DNA of 64,000 bases from Sansalvadorimonas sp965243775 (GCA_965243775.1 CBDEWF010000086.1:62001-126000); one strand, 5' to 3'. Counted from the stretch's first letter, positions 1-9,782 are shown. Numbers and translations: made by a program. The notes: generated from the letters alone by a model not told the origin.

Positions 1-2
1 AG

Positions 3-2165
3 GTTAATGAAGCTCACCTGTTAACCAAGGATGGCCGCATTCTGGCCAGCTACGTCCGGGAAGGAAGGATCACCTTCAACCAGCAATTGCCGCCTCCCGA
101 GAAAAGCACGGTCACTATGACCACAGACTGGATGGATGTTGCCAAAGCCATAAAGTTTCAAAAACAGGCCATAGGGACAATTGTGATCAGGGCCAGCCTG
201 GCTCCACTTTATAAGCAAATAACCATCAATATTGCCTCAGCAATCCTGATCACCGTTATTGCAATAATCTTCTCCTATATCGCCGCCTTCCGCCTGCAAC
301 GGGTGATATCCAGTCCTATCACCGAGCTGGCCGGAGCCATGAAACAGGTTTCAGCCTCACAGATATACTCCAGCCCGGTCTCCAAGAAAAATGATGATGA
401 GATCGGCCAGCTGTATGACAGCTTCGATGAAATGCTGACTCAAATAAGAGGCCGGGATGAAAAGCTGAACAAGCATAAAGAAGAGCTGGAAAATACTGTG
501 CAGCTCCGAACCGAAGCCCTGAACATTGCCAACGACAATCTCAAGAGAGCTATGAATGTAGCGAATACGGCCAAGGAGGCGGCTCTGGAGGCAGCCAAAG
601 CTAAAAGCTCATTTCTGGCCAATATGAGCCATGAGATCCGGACCCCAATGAATGGCGTGCTGGGAATGCTGGATCTTCTCAAAGACACTTCTCTGGATCG
701 TGGCCAGAAAGATTATCTTGATACTGCCTACGGCTCAGCCGATGCTTTGCTGCAGATCATCAATGACATTCTCGACTTTTCCAAAATTGAAGCGGGCAAG
801 ATGGAGCTGGAGCAAATTGATATGAGCCCAAGCTCGCTTACAGAGGATGTCTGTGCCCTTCTGGCAGGCCGGGCCCGGGAAAAGAATATTGAGCTCAGCT
901 GTTATGCCGATGTCAACATGCCACCTGCGGTGAAAGGGGACCCGGTCAGATTACGTCAGGTTCTGACCAATCTCCTGGGTAATGCGGTGAAATTTACTGA
1001 AACAGGAGAGGTCATTGTCCGGGTTCTCTACAAGGGACAGAAAGGAGAAAACCACCTTGTCCGGTTTGAAGTCGAGGATACCGGAATAGGGATTCCGGAA
1101 GATGTCGTTCCACAGCTCTTTATGGCCTTCACTCAGGCTGATGGTTCCACAACCAGAAAATTTGGCGGAACTGGGCTGGGTCTGACAATATCCCGCCAGC
1201 TGGTAGAGCTGATGGGTGGAGACCTTAAAGTCAACAGTGTGCTGGATAAAGGGTCATGCTTTTTCTTTGATGTTGAGATGGGAGCTTCTACAGCGGTTCT
1301 GAAGCCAGTGAAGAAGCACCAGTCTCTTGGAAAGATCTACGCTCTGGTCGTTGATGACAACCCTACCAACCGGGAAATCATGCATAAGTACCTTGAAGCC
1401 TGGGATATTGACCATACTACCGCTGAAAGCGGCGTCAGGGCACTGGAGAAAATGCATGATGCTGTCACAGCAGGCCGCCCTTTCGATGTAGCTTATCTGG
1501 ATATGCAGATGCCGGAAATGGATGGCGTAGAACTCTCGCTGAAGATTGCTGACGATCCGAAAATCAATAGCTGCCGACGCATTATGCTAACCAGTGCCGG
1601 ACAGATGAATGGCAAGGATCAAAAGAGAGCCAAACTCCATGGCAGTCTGGCCAAACCCTACCGCCAGTCTCAGGTTCTTGATCTCACCATGGAAGTGATG
1701 AACAAGGAACCTCATATTGCTCAGGATCCTAAGGATGCACCAGATCACGATGACGACAGTCCATTCGCTAAAAACTATAAACTGCTTCTGGTAGAAGATA
1801 ACCCGGTTAACCAGAAAGTTGCGCTGGCCATGCTGAAGAAGATCAAGCTGACAGATATTGATATTGCAGTTAATGGATTAGAAGCTGTTGAGAAAACGGA
1901 ATCGACTGATTACGACCTAGTACTGATGGACTGTCAAATGCCAGTGATGAGCGGCTATGAAGCAACGGGGGCTATCAGGGCCAGAGAGGCGAAAACTCAT
2001 TCCCATAAGCATCTGAATATTATCGCAATGACAGCCAATGCCATGGAAGGAGACCGGGAAAAATGCCTGGAAGCCGGTATGGATGACTACATCAGTAAAC
2101 CGATAAAAGTAGAAACCCTGCAAGCCATGCTGACCAAATGGCTAGAAGGTCGGGGCCTGACCTGA
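3..2165 (+). CDS. Hybrid sensor histidine kinase (CHASE8-HAMP-HisKA-HATPase-REC-REC), 5' partial
   Basis: The frame is open from the window edge, so the start lies outside; an in-frame TTG at 87 is not the start. The visible N-terminus (LLTKDGRILASYVREG) resembles the end of a CHASE8 extracytoplasmic sensor domain. Counting from the TTG at 87, a membrane helix lies at about residues 45-68, then HAMP, then the H-box SHEIRTPMNG with phospho-acceptor His182. The N-box (LTNLLGNAVKF) and G-boxes (DTGIGIP, GTGLGL) show a complete ATPase domain. Two receiver domains follow: the first has acceptor Asp in YLDMQMPEMDG, the second in LMDCQMPVMSG with Lys in YISKPIK. There is no HPt domain, so phosphotransfer to a separate HPt protein is expected. 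The ligand cannot be told from sequence. Confidence 0.93.
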   Translation, partial: VNEAHLLTKDGRILASYVREGRITFNQQLPPPEKSTVTMTTDWMDVAKAIKFQKQAIGTIVIRASLAPLYKQITINIASAILITVIAIIFSYIAAFRLQRVISSPITELAGAMKQVSASQIYSSPVSKKNDDEIGQLYDSFDEMLTQIRGRDEKLNKHKEELENTVQLRTEALNIANDNLKRAMNVANTAKEAALEAAKAKSSFLANMSHEIRTPMNGVLGMLDLLKDTSLDRGQKDYLDTAYGSADALLQIINDILDFSKIEAGKMELEQIDMSPSSLTEDVCALLAGRAREKNIELSCYADVNMPPAVKGDPVRLRQVLTNLLGNAVKFTETGEVIVRVLYKGQKGENHLVRFEVEDTGIGIPEDVVPQLFMAFTQADGSTTRKFGGTGLGLTISRQLVELMGGDLKVNSVLDKGSCFFFDVEMGASTAVLKPVKKHQSLGKIYALVVDDNPTNREIMHKYLEAWDIDHTTAESGVRALEKMHDAVTAGRPFDVAYLDMQMPEMDGVELSLKIADDPKINSCRRIMLTSAGQMNGKDQKRAKLHGSLAKPYRQSQVLDLTMEVMNKEPHIAQDPKDAPDHDDDSPFAKNYKLLLVEDNPVNQKVALAMLKKIKLTDIDIAVNGLEAVEKTESTDYDLVLMDCQMPVMSGYEATGAIRAREAKTHSHKHLNIIAMTANAMEGDREKCLEAGMDDYISKPIKVETLQAMLTKWLEGRGLT

Positions 2166-2275
2166 CGTCTTTGAATTGCCATCAGCTTCACAACATCTCC
2201 TATTCTGGAACTTATCAGTGTTTCACCTATCCACTGTTGATAACAAGATTTTTTATTGCTTTCGGAGATAACACC

Positions 2276-5131
2276 TTGATCAAGGCATTTCGGTCAGTTC
2301 TGCTCACAGCCATGCTGTTGTTTCTGACAGCCTGCCACAGTTTCGCCAAATCCACTTCCGATGAGCACGAAATTATCAAGAGTCCTAACGACCCCAGGGA
2401 ATTCAGATATCTCAAACTGGCTAACGGAATACAGCTGGCTCTAGTTTTTTCCCCGGAAACAAGGAGTTCCGCCATAGCTGTCAATATCCATGTTGGCAGT
2501 GAGCAGGATCCGGATGAATGGCCAGGACTGGCCCATCTTCTGGAACATATGCTGTTTCTCGGAAGTGATAAATATCCGGGTGCTGATAAGTTTGACAGCT
2601 TCATCACTGACCATGGCGGATATACCAATGCATGGACAGCCAGCGATGATACAGTCTATTACCTGACCATTCCTAATCAGAACCTTTCAGAAGCACTGGA
2701 TCGTCTATCTCAATTTTTTATTGCCCCAAAGCTGGATCAGAAGTATCTGGATCGGGAAAGGCATGCAGTTGACTCCGAGTTCCAGATATATCGCCAGCAG
2801 GATGCCAGACGTTTCAGCCATATTGAAAATGTCACCTCCAATCCAGATCACCCGGGCAGCCGCTTTACCACAGGCAATCTGGAGACTCTGAACGATCACA
2901 ATGGCCTAAGCCTCAGGGAAGCCCTGCTGGAATTTCACAAAACCTGGTACACCGGCCCAAATATATCCATTGCTATCGTAGGTCATTCCTCACTGGATGA
3001 GCTGGAACAGTTGGTTCGCAAACTTTTTACACCAGTGCTCACTGCCAGAGAACCTCCCAGGCGAGCCAATCTGCCTCCACGCTTTACCCAAGATCAGCTC
3101 AGCATCCGGATCGACTCTGTAGCCCAACAACAAATGCGTAACCTTTCTCTGGAGTTCTACCTGCCACCAGACCCAGACGCTCTCTACACAAAATCTCTAC
3201 CCTATATTGCTAACCTTCTGGGCCATGAAGCAAAGGGTTCTCTGGCTAATGTGCTGAAAGATAAAGGATGGATTCAGGATCTGGTGACATACAACCAGGA
3301 CAACACCAAAGAAGCCTCACTGACTGTAGAAATGAACCTGACTAAAGAAGGTTTTAAATATATTGAAGAGATTACAGGGCAGGTCTTTGCCTACCTGAAA
3401 CTGATTCATGATCAGGGAATCTCTCCTGACCGATATGAAGAACTGCAGAAAGAGTATCAGCTGAGCTTCCGCTTTCTTGGTCAGGGCCTTCCGGAAGATA
3501 CAGCTTTAAACCTGGCGAGCCGAATGCCTCTGCTTCCTCCAAAGGAGTTGATGAGAGCAGGATTTCTCTACCAAACCTTTGATGCAGCGGCAATAAAAAG
3601 GTACATAGGACAGATCACGCCAGATAACATGCGTATGCGGGTAGCCAGCCAGGCTCTTCCTCCCGTGAACAAATCTGCAATTCAGGTTGAGCCCTGGACC
3701 GGGGCTCAATACAGCGTGCAAAAATTAACCGAAGAACAGAAAAATCTTTGGCTTGCCGCGCAGCCAGATCCATCACTGTTGCTGCCCCCTGCCAACCCAT
3801 TTATGCCTGAAAACCTCAATCTTGTTGAGGAAGAAACAACAGATCATCCTGAAAAAATAAATGTAGCTCCCGGGTTTTCCGGGTGGTTCCTCCACAGCAG
3901 CAAATATCAGGCACCCCGTACTAATATCATCATGCGGCTTGCTTCGCCGGAAGCAGTTAACACACCAGAGGATGTTGTCCGCATGTCACTGTTTCTGGAC
4001 TTGTTTAACCGCGCCTTTACTGAAACAGCCTATATGGCCTCCCTGGCTGGCCTGGATTACAGCCTGTGGCAGGATTACCGGGGGTTTTATATCCAGGTTT
4101 TTGGTTTTAATGACCGACTCTCAACATTCCTTTTCACACTCTTGCCTCAACTTCGCAACCTGAAAGTTGACCCGTTAGAATTTGAAAAAGAGAAAGAGGC
4201 TGTAGAGGAGTCTCTAATCAACCGATCCCAACATGAACCTGGGCAGCAGGTTTTTGAAACTATGAGAAAAGTACTTTATTCCTATGAGTTTCAGGAAGCT
4301 CAACTACAAAAGGCTTTGGATGAAACTACTGTGCAAAATCTACAGGAGTGGGTTAATAGTCTTTTCAGCAAAATATCCCTGACTACTTTTATTCACGGCA
4401 ATATAACCAGAGAGGCAGCAGAATCAATCAACGAGAAGCTCTCTGAGCTTGTAGCCGGGCCCGATAGCAACAGTTTTGTCAATCTGCCCAAAGCTGTTCC
4501 AATGAATCCAGATCAGCCTGTCTGTTATATCAGCTATAAAAACAGCGACTCAGCCATTCTGATTGTCAGCCAAAGTGAAAAACGTGATCACCAAACCCGA
4601 GCAGTCTACAGGCTCCTTTCCAGTATTCTGGCCACCCCTTATTTCACCCAGCTCAGAACAAATGAACAGCTGGGATACTCTGTCTGGTCAGAAATCATGG
4701 AGCAGAAACGGTTCCCCTCTATAGTCTTTGGCGTACAGTCGCCATCAGCCCTGCCCACAACTCTGGATGAGCGAATCTCCGCATTTCTTACGGAATTTAA
4801 TGAAACAGTGTCCGACCTGACTGAAAAATCCCTGCAGTCACACAAAGAGGGCATTATTACCGCACTGCAGGAAACAGGCACAAACCTGGCTTCAGTTTCC
4901 TGGGATTACTGGAATGATATTGATAGTGGCTACCCAGGGTTTGATCAGGACATCCAGCTGATAAAAGCTATTCAGAAAGTCACTGTGGCAGACATACAGG
5001 AACTGTATAAACAAATTTTAAGTGGCAAAAAGCAGTTCAAAGTGTATGGCTACACTCAAGAAAAGCTGCCTGAGGATCCGCCACCTGCATGTAATGATCC
5101 AGAATTTATGAAGCAGTTTATTTCACGGTAA
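2276..5131 (+). CDS. Pitrilysin-like M16 zinc metalloprotease, predicted lipoprotein
   Basis: I chose the TTG at 2276: GGAG at 2264-2267 sits 8 nt upstream, and the protein then opens with a lipoprotein signal peptide (LLFLTAC, lipid Cys20). The frame stays open upstream to 2138 without any export signal. The product has 951 residues, the usual length of protease III/insulysin. The inverted zinc motif HLLEH is at 87-91 and the third ligand Glu168 (in DSEF) follows 77 residues after His91, the same spacing as in E. coli pitrilysin. The second, inactive M16 half is present. Expected role: degradation of small peptides in the periplasm. E. coli pitrilysin is soluble, so the lipobox is unusual. 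It follows the sensor kinase by 110 nt and ends in a hairpin terminator. Confidence 0.92.
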   Translation: MIKAFRSVLLTAMLLFLTACHSFAKSTSDEHEIIKSPNDPREFRYLKLANGIQLALVFSPETRSSAIAVNIHVGSEQDPDEWPGLAHLLEHMLFLGSDKYPGADKFDSFITDHGGYTNAWTASDDTVYYLTIPNQNLSEALDRLSQFFIAPKLDQKYLDRERHAVDSEFQIYRQQDARRFSHIENVTSNPDHPGSRFTTGNLETLNDHNGLSLREALLEFHKTWYTGPNISIAIVGHSSLDELEQLVRKLFTPVLTAREPPRRANLPPRFTQDQLSIRIDSVAQQQMRNLSLEFYLPPDPDALYTKSLPYIANLLGHEAKGSLANVLKDKGWIQDLVTYNQDNTKEASLTVEMNLTKEGFKYIEEITGQVFAYLKLIHDQGISPDRYEELQKEYQLSFRFLGQGLPEDTALNLASRMPLLPPKELMRAGFLYQTFDAAAIKRYIGQITPDNMRMRVASQALPPVNKSAIQVEPWTGAQYSVQKLTEEQKNLWLAAQPDPSLLLPPANPFMPENLNLVEEETTDHPEKINVAPGFSGWFLHSSKYQAPRTNIIMRLASPEAVNTPEDVVRMSLFLDLFNRAFTETAYMASLAGLDYSLWQDYRGFYIQVFGFNDRLSTFLFTLLPQLRNLKVDPLEFEKEKEAVEESLINRSQHEPGQQVFETMRKVLYSYEFQEAQLQKALDETTVQNLQEWVNSLFSKISLTTFIHGNITREAAESINEKLSELVAGPDSNSFVNLPKAVPMNPDQPVCYISYKNSDSAILIVSQSEKRDHQTRAVYRLLSSILATPYFTQLRTNEQLGYSVWSEIMEQKRFPSIVFGVQSPSALPTTLDERISAFLTEFNETVSDLTEKSLQSHKEGIITALQETGTNLASVSWDYWNDIDSGYPGFDQDIQLIKAIQKVTVADIQELYKQILSGKKQFKVYGYTQEKLPEDPPPACNDPEFMKQFISR

Positions 5132-5180
5132 TAAACTCCCCTGGACGGAAAACAGCAATGAGCGGAAATGGAAAACAGAA

Positions 5181-5212
5181 AGCACCACTGGTCAAAGAAT
5201 GACAGTGGTGCT
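5181..5212. terminator. Rho-independent terminator, M16 protease / acyl-CoA dehydrogenase
   Basis: A perfect 10-bp stem (AGCACCACTG / CAGTGGTGCT) with a 12-nt loop is followed on the plus strand by a run of T. It lies between two convergent genes and clearly terminates the protease transcript; it may also serve the opposite gene. Confidence 0.85.
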
Positions 5213-5240
5213 TTTTTCCTCCGACGGAGTTTCATCCCGC

Positions 5241-7031
5241 TTAGAACTGTTCAACATCCAGTTCATAGAGAGGATCTGCTCCGGAACGTACCGCTTTGCT
5301 CAAAGCATCAAGACGGGGCATAAGCCGTTTGAAGTAATAACGGGCTGTACTCAGTTTTCCCTGATAGAAACTGTCATCACTGCCCCCCAGGCTCTTCAAC
5401 GCTGTACTGGCCATTTTTGCCCACATATAGGCATAAGCGACATAGCCAAAAGCATGCAAATATTCAACGGATGCTGCTCCCACTTCATTCGGGTTAGTCT
5501 GGGCATTTTCAACAACAGTTACTGTTAAATCTTCAAGTTCATCAAGAGCTGCAGCCAGCGACTTGTTAAACTCCCCCTGTCCTGCAGCAGCTTCTCCTGC
5601 TTCCAGGAAGTGTCGTATTTCGTCAGCAAACAGTTTGAACAGTTTGCCTCCGTTGGCAACAGTTTTGCGCCCCATCAGATCCAGAGCCTGGATACCGTTG
5701 GTTCCCTCATAGATCTGGGCAATACGCACATCACGGACCAGCTGTTCCTGTCCCCACTCCCTGATGTAACCATGTCCACCAAACACCTGCTGCCCCTGCA
5801 CACAATTATCAAGGCCAATATCAGTGAAAAACGCCTTGGCCACGGGAGTCAGAAGAGCCACCAAACCTTCAGCCCGGGCTCGGACATCCTCATTTTCACT
5901 GTGCTTGGCAAGATCAAGCTGGAGCCCAACATAGGTAGAGAAAGCCCGGCCAGCCTCCGTTGTCGCCTTGATATTCATCAGCATCCGGCGAATATCAGGA
6001 TGAACAATAATCGGGTCAGCAATTTTATCTGGTTCAACCGGGCCGGTGGCAGCGCGGCTCTGCAGCCGTTCTTTGGCATACTCAACGGCATTCTGGTACG
6101 TCATCTCAGAACAGCCCAGTCCCTGAATACCAATGGACAACCGTTCGTAGTTCATCATGGTAAACATGGCTGCCAGTCCCTTATTTACCTCTCCTACCAG
6201 ATAGCCAGTAGCACCATCAAAATTCATCACGCAGGTGGCCGATGCCTTAATTCCCATCTTGTGTTCGATAGAGCCACAGCTCACTCTGTTTCGATCCCCC
6301 AGAGAGCCATCTTCATTGACCAGCACTTTAGGTACCAGGAACAGGGAGATCCCCCGGGGACCTGCCGGTGCATCTGGCAGCTTCGCCAGCACTAGATGGA
6401 TAATGTTCTCATTCAGGTCATGTTCGCCACCGGTGATAAAAATCTTGGTTCCTGTGATTGCATAGGAGCCATCAGCCTGAGGTTCAGCCCTGGTACGGAT
6501 AATGCCAAGATCTGTCCCTGAGTGGGGCTCAGTCAGGCACATCGAACCCGCCCAGACACCAGCATACATATTGGGCAGGTAAGCACTCTTCAGCTCGTCA
6601 CTGGCATGGGCATTAATCGCCAGGCAGGCTCCAGAAGTCAGTACCGGGTAGAGGCTGAATGAGTTATTGGCGCTGTACATCATCTCTTCAAACTGCACAG
6701 AGAGCATCTTGGGCATGCCCATACCGCCAAAGTCAGGGTTTCCGCCCAGACCAACCCAGCCCCCCTCGGCATAGGCGGCAAAAGCTTCCTTGAACCCTTT
6801 AGGTGTGATCACCACACCGTCACTCCAAGAGGCTCCCTCTTCATCACCAGAGCGGTTCAACGGTGCCAGCTCACGGGCAGTCAGTTTGGCTCCTTCCTCC
6901 AGAATGGCGTCTGCCATTTCCGGATCTACTAACTCTGCAAGGCCAGGCATGGCAGCCCATTGCAGCCCCGCCTGGAAGACTTCATTCAAAACAAAGCGCA
7001 TATCCCGCAAAGGGGCTCTGTATTCAGCCAT
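5241..7031 (-). CDS. Acyl-CoA dehydrogenase, long (about 600-residue) subfamily
   Basis: The 596-residue protein has the architecture of the long bacterial acyl-CoA dehydrogenases: a short N-terminal extension (MAEYRAPLRDMRF), the alpha and beta domains with flavin-site segments (CLTEPHSGTD, ITGTKIFITGGEHD), the helical domain (FGGHGYIREWG) and an extra C-terminal domain. The presumed catalytic base is Glu442 in IYEGTNG. It should oxidise acyl-CoA to 2-enoyl-CoA with FAD in beta-oxidation; chain length is not predictable. GAGGTAG lies just upstream of the ATG. A paralogue of the same length lies at 9783-11579 on the same strand, with other genes between, so the pair is not a simple operon. 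Confidence 0.93.
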   Translation of the reverse strand: MAEYRAPLRDMRFVLNEVFQAGLQWAAMPGLAELVDPEMADAILEEGAKLTARELAPLNRSGDEEGASWSDGVVITPKGFKEAFAAYAEGGWVGLGGNPDFGGMGMPKMLSVQFEEMMYSANNSFSLYPVLTSGACLAINAHASDELKSAYLPNMYAGVWAGSMCLTEPHSGTDLGIIRTRAEPQADGSYAITGTKIFITGGEHDLNENIIHLVLAKLPDAPAGPRGISLFLVPKVLVNEDGSLGDRNRVSCGSIEHKMGIKASATCVMNFDGATGYLVGEVNKGLAAMFTMMNYERLSIGIQGLGCSEMTYQNAVEYAKERLQSRAATGPVEPDKIADPIIVHPDIRRMLMNIKATTEAGRAFSTYVGLQLDLAKHSENEDVRARAEGLVALLTPVAKAFFTDIGLDNCVQGQQVFGGHGYIREWGQEQLVRDVRIAQIYEGTNGIQALDLMGRKTVANGGKLFKLFADEIRHFLEAGEAAAGQGEFNKSLAAALDELEDLTVTVVENAQTNPNEVGAASVEYLHAFGYVAYAYMWAKMASTALKSLGGSDDSFYQGKLSTARYYFKRLMPRLDALSKAVRSGADPLYELDVEQF

Positions 7032-7316
7032 GATCTACCTCTGCCTACTTCTTGTTATTGGGTTTCTCACACGACCATGAGCATCCGGGATGCTGTGAAG
7101 ACACTTTCATGGCGAAGAAACCCTTTCTTTCGGTTGATACGTATCATACCTGCATTTTTACCACCTTCAAACGAGCGTTTAATTTTCCTGAAGCCAATGG
7201 TTTGACCATCATGGCAAAGACAGGTTTAACACCTTCAATATCTGGCCAGATCTGCGTTTTCAATCGTTAGCCTGCCTGCCGATGTTTTCCTGTAGCTGTA
7301 ATCACAGGAGTTTTCC

Positions 7317-7913
7317 ATGGACAGATTTATTCGGCTTTTCGCCATTCTTGCTGCATGTGCAATTTTCTCATTACCAACCCAGGCCCACTGGTTCGATGGA
7401 GCCAAGATCTCCGGAGGGCAGGATTTTCACAGCAATGCCCACCTGAACAGCTACAGGGCCTCCCTGACCCGCACCTGGTATAGTAAATGGTTTAACGAGG
7501 GTAACTGGTATATCGGTGGTTATTTTGACCTGTCTATCAACCGCTGGAACAGTCGTCTGTCTGATGGTCCCCAAACCAGTAACAAGGGACAAGATTCCAT
7601 TTCAGCCCTAGCCTTTTCCCCGGTCTTTCGGGTAACCCGGAACTCTCCATGGCTTGGTACTTTCACTCCTTTTGCAGAAGCAGGAATCGGCCTCTCCTAT
7701 CTGAGTGGCAGCCGGCTCAAGGCCAAGAATGATGACCCTGTAGACTTAGGGATTCGCCTGCAGTTTGAAGACCGTATCGGTTTTGGTTTCAGTTTTGGTA
7801 AACGTCAGCAGTTCTCCGTTATACTGCAGGCTTTCCACTACTCCAATGCCAATTTCCATAAAGAGAATGATGGTTTCAATCTGCAGGAAATCGCCTTTGG
7901 CTGGAAGTTCTAA
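7317..7913 (+). CDS. pagL: Lipid A 3-O-deacylase (PagL family)
   Basis: This 198-residue protein begins with a signal peptide ending near PTQAHW and then has alternating aromatic and polar strands typical of a small outer-membrane beta barrel, ending in an aromatic residue (GWKF). The family's catalytic motif His-x-Ser-Asn is present in AFHYSNANFH near the C-terminus. PagL removes the 3-O-linked acyl chain from lipid A in the outer membrane, remodelling endotoxin. AGGAG at 7306-7310 is well placed before the ATG. Its stop codon overlaps the stop of the convergent DUF2288 gene. Confidence 0.9.
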   Translation: MDRFIRLFAILAACAIFSLPTQAHWFDGAKISGGQDFHSNAHLNSYRASLTRTWYSKWFNEGNWYIGGYFDLSINRWNSRLSDGPQTSNKGQDSISALAFSPVFRVTRNSPWLGTFTPFAEAGIGLSYLSGSRLKAKNDDPVDLGIRLQFEDRIGFGFSFGKRQQFSVILQAFHYSNANFHKENDGFNLQEIAFGWKF

Positions 7914-8224
7914 TTCTTCCTGGGCTGCACCAGTACCCAGGGTGCAGCCGCTACAGCCCAGACCGAAGCAGCACTTTCAAACCATAATCGGGCATCACTA
8001 TCCGTAGCTCTGCGCAAAGCTCCCTTTTCAATCCACTCTTTTACCTGATCAGCCAAATCATCCACTACAGCAGAAGCCACTGTAACCAAGTCCAGTTCCT
8101 TGCCAACAACCATAACCACCCCCCGGGCGTACAGACGCTGCAGATCAGCCCAGGGAATCTGAGCTGTTTCCAGATTCATCTTCTGAGCTGTTGTTAGCAT
8201 TTCATCAGGTGAAATTTTACTCAT
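7910..8224 (-). CDS. DUF2288 family protein
   Basis: A 104-residue protein starting at MSKISPDEML; GGGGAGAG lies about 8 nt upstream, so the longer open frame up to 8389 is not used. The core WADLQRLYARGVVMVV and the ending VWAVAAAPWVLVQP are the conserved blocks of the DUF2288 family, small soluble proteins of unknown function in proteobacteria. It is convergent with pagL with overlapping stop codons and divergent from the GNAT gene at 8303, with which it shares a 78-bp promoter interval. Confidence 0.85.
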   Translation of the reverse strand: MSKISPDEMLTTAQKMNLETAQIPWADLQRLYARGVVMVVGKELDLVTVASAVVDDLADQVKEWIEKGALRRATDSDARLWFESAASVWAVAAAPWVLVQPRKN

Positions 8225-8302
8225 TTTGTAAACTCTCCCCATAAATGCGGTTAGTCTGGCATACTCAAAGACGTCATAAAAAGAGAATTCTAAAGAATAA
8301 AA

Positions 8303-8827
8303 ATGACTGAAACAGGTACAGTAATCAGACAAATAAAACCGGCTGACATTCAAGCCGTTACACGTATCTACAACCATTACATTGAGCACTCCACCAGCAC
8401 TTTCGAAGAACAGCTTCTGACTGAAAAGGATATGGAAGAAAGAATTCGTCGAATCACGGAAGGTGACTCTGCCAGCTATCCCTGGCTGGTTGCCTGTCAG
8501 GGGGAAGAAACTATCGGATTTGCCTATGCAAGCCCCTGGAAGGAGCGTTCAGCTTACCGCTTTGCCTGTGAAACCAGTATCTACCTGCATCCAGATCACC
8601 ATACCCGCGGTACCGGCAGTGCTCTCTATACCCAGCTGCTCGATCAGCTGACCGAACTAGGCATTTGTACAGCAATCAGTATTATCACCCTGCAAAATCC
8701 AGGAAGTATCCGCCTTCACAAGCGGTTGGGATTCCAGAAAGCTGGGCAGCTGAAACGGGTTGGCTTCAAGTTCGATACTTGGCTGGATGCTGGATACTGG
8801 CAAAAGCAGCTCCAGAAGAAGCTATAG
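8303..8827 (+). CDS. GNAT acetyltransferase, phosphinothricin/methionine sulfoximine N-acetyltransferase type
   Basis: The 174-residue protein is a single GNAT domain. The N-terminal IRQIKPADIQAVTRIYNHYI and central FAYASPWKERSAYRFACE, followed by SIYLHPDHHTRGTGSALY (acetyl-CoA pyrophosphate loop R-G-T-G-S-A), are the hallmarks of the Pat/MddA subfamily that acetylates phosphinothricin, methionine sulfoximine or methionine sulfone. The C-terminal NPGSIRLHKRLGFQ is also typical. The natural substrate is most likely a methionine derivative or toxic analogue. The chorismate mutase-like gene follows by 52 nt and may be co-transcribed. Confidence 0.88.
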   Translation: MTETGTVIRQIKPADIQAVTRIYNHYIEHSTSTFEEQLLTEKDMEERIRRITEGDSASYPWLVACQGEETIGFAYASPWKERSAYRFACETSIYLHPDHHTRGTGSALYTQLLDQLTELGICTAISIITLQNPGSIRLHKRLGFQKAGQLKRVGFKFDTWLDAGYWQKQLQKKL

Positions 8828-8879
8828 ATCTGACCTCTGGGGCCGAAAAAACCTGCAACAGGATAGTGCAGGTGAATTT

Positions 8880-9566
8880 ATGCCCACGCAGATTTCAACA
8901 TCAGTATTCTCTCATTCAGGGACCCCTCTGCTTGCAGGGTCCTCTCTGGAGCGAATACTTGGCGAATCTGATCTGTCCGTGCTCCCTATCACACCAATGC
9001 CTTCAAAGCCGATTCATGCCATTTTAGAAGATTCTCTGGATCTTTCAGACTCTGAGGTTCGCCGCCAGATCACTGACCTGCTGCAGGTGCTCTGTGACCG
9101 CCTGAACCTTATGCCCGAAATGGCTGAACTAAATACAGTTCTGGGAAAAAACCCTTTTGATCTGGCCCAAGAAAAGCGTGTAATGCAGACAGCTATATCT
9201 GAGGGGAAACTTCAGGGGCTTCCCGAGACATTAATCAGACCATTTATGCAGAAGCAGATGGACATAGCCAAAGATATTCAGAAAGCAATCATGAGCACTA
9301 TCCAGCTCCCTCCCAATGGTTATGCTCAGGCTGATATAGACGAGGCTGGTCGGGAAAAGCAAAAACTGCGTGATGATATCGAAAAGAAGTTAAAGCCCTT
9401 GCTAAAAGCTTTAAAGCCGCTGGCAGAAAACCTGTCCTCGCCTGGAGTTCAGAATGAAATTGCCAGGCAGCTAAACCGTAATCTACTTACCGATGAATGT
9501 GCAAAGCTGCAAACCAGACAATGGATTATAGAATCTCTTAAAAAGTTAGCTGTACTGCCAGACTAG
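8880..9566 (+). CDS. Chorismate mutase (AroQ-type helical) domain protein without signal peptide
   Basis: I start at the ATG preceded by AGGTGA (8870-8875), giving 228 residues. Residues about 60-135 match the helical chorismate mutase pattern: LLQVLCDRLNLM (catalytic-type Arg74), a lysine in TVLGK, NPFDLAQEKRVMQ, and the final helix PFMQKQMDIAKDIQ ending in Gln. This resembles the gamma (exported) AroQ subfamily, which normally carries a cleavable signal peptide. Here the N-terminus is a polar Ser/Pro-rich stretch with no hydrophobic core. A helical C-terminal part of about 90 residues has no family I recognise. Activity is inferred from motif conservation only. A non-classical or type III secretion signal is possible but unproven. 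Confidence 0.7.
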   Translation: MPTQISTSVFSHSGTPLLAGSSLERILGESDLSVLPITPMPSKPIHAILEDSLDLSDSEVRRQITDLLQVLCDRLNLMPEMAELNTVLGKNPFDLAQEKRVMQTAISEGKLQGLPETLIRPFMQKQMDIAKDIQKAIMSTIQLPPNGYAQADIDEAGREKQKLRDDIEKKLKPLLKALKPLAENLSSPGVQNEIARQLNRNLLTDECAKLQTRQWIIESLKKLAVLPD

Positions 9567-9708
9567 ACCTGAAATAACTTACTCATAAGTAAGCGCCTCC
9601 AACAATGATTTTGAGTTTTGATCATTGCGCGAGAGGTACAAGTCGGGAAGTTGTTTTCAGACTATTTATTAGAGCTGAAAACAACACTTTCATGGTAAGA
9701 AATGTAGA

Positions 9709-9742
9709 AAGGCCAACCAGATTAAACTATCTGACTGGCCTT
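9709..9742 (-). terminator. Probable terminator of the second acyl-CoA dehydrogenase gene
   Basis: A 14-nt imperfect stem (12 pairs; AAGGCCA...TGGCCTT at the outside) lies 40 nt after the stop of the minus-strand gene, with TTTCT following on the minus strand. Confidence 0.55.
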
Positions 9743-9782
9743 ATTGCTTGAACCCAGCTGCTCTTAAAGAAACTTTCGCCTG

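Noticed and set aside
5610..6395. 261-codon plus-strand frame
   Set aside because: Antisense to the acyl-CoA dehydrogenase gene, no family resemblance.
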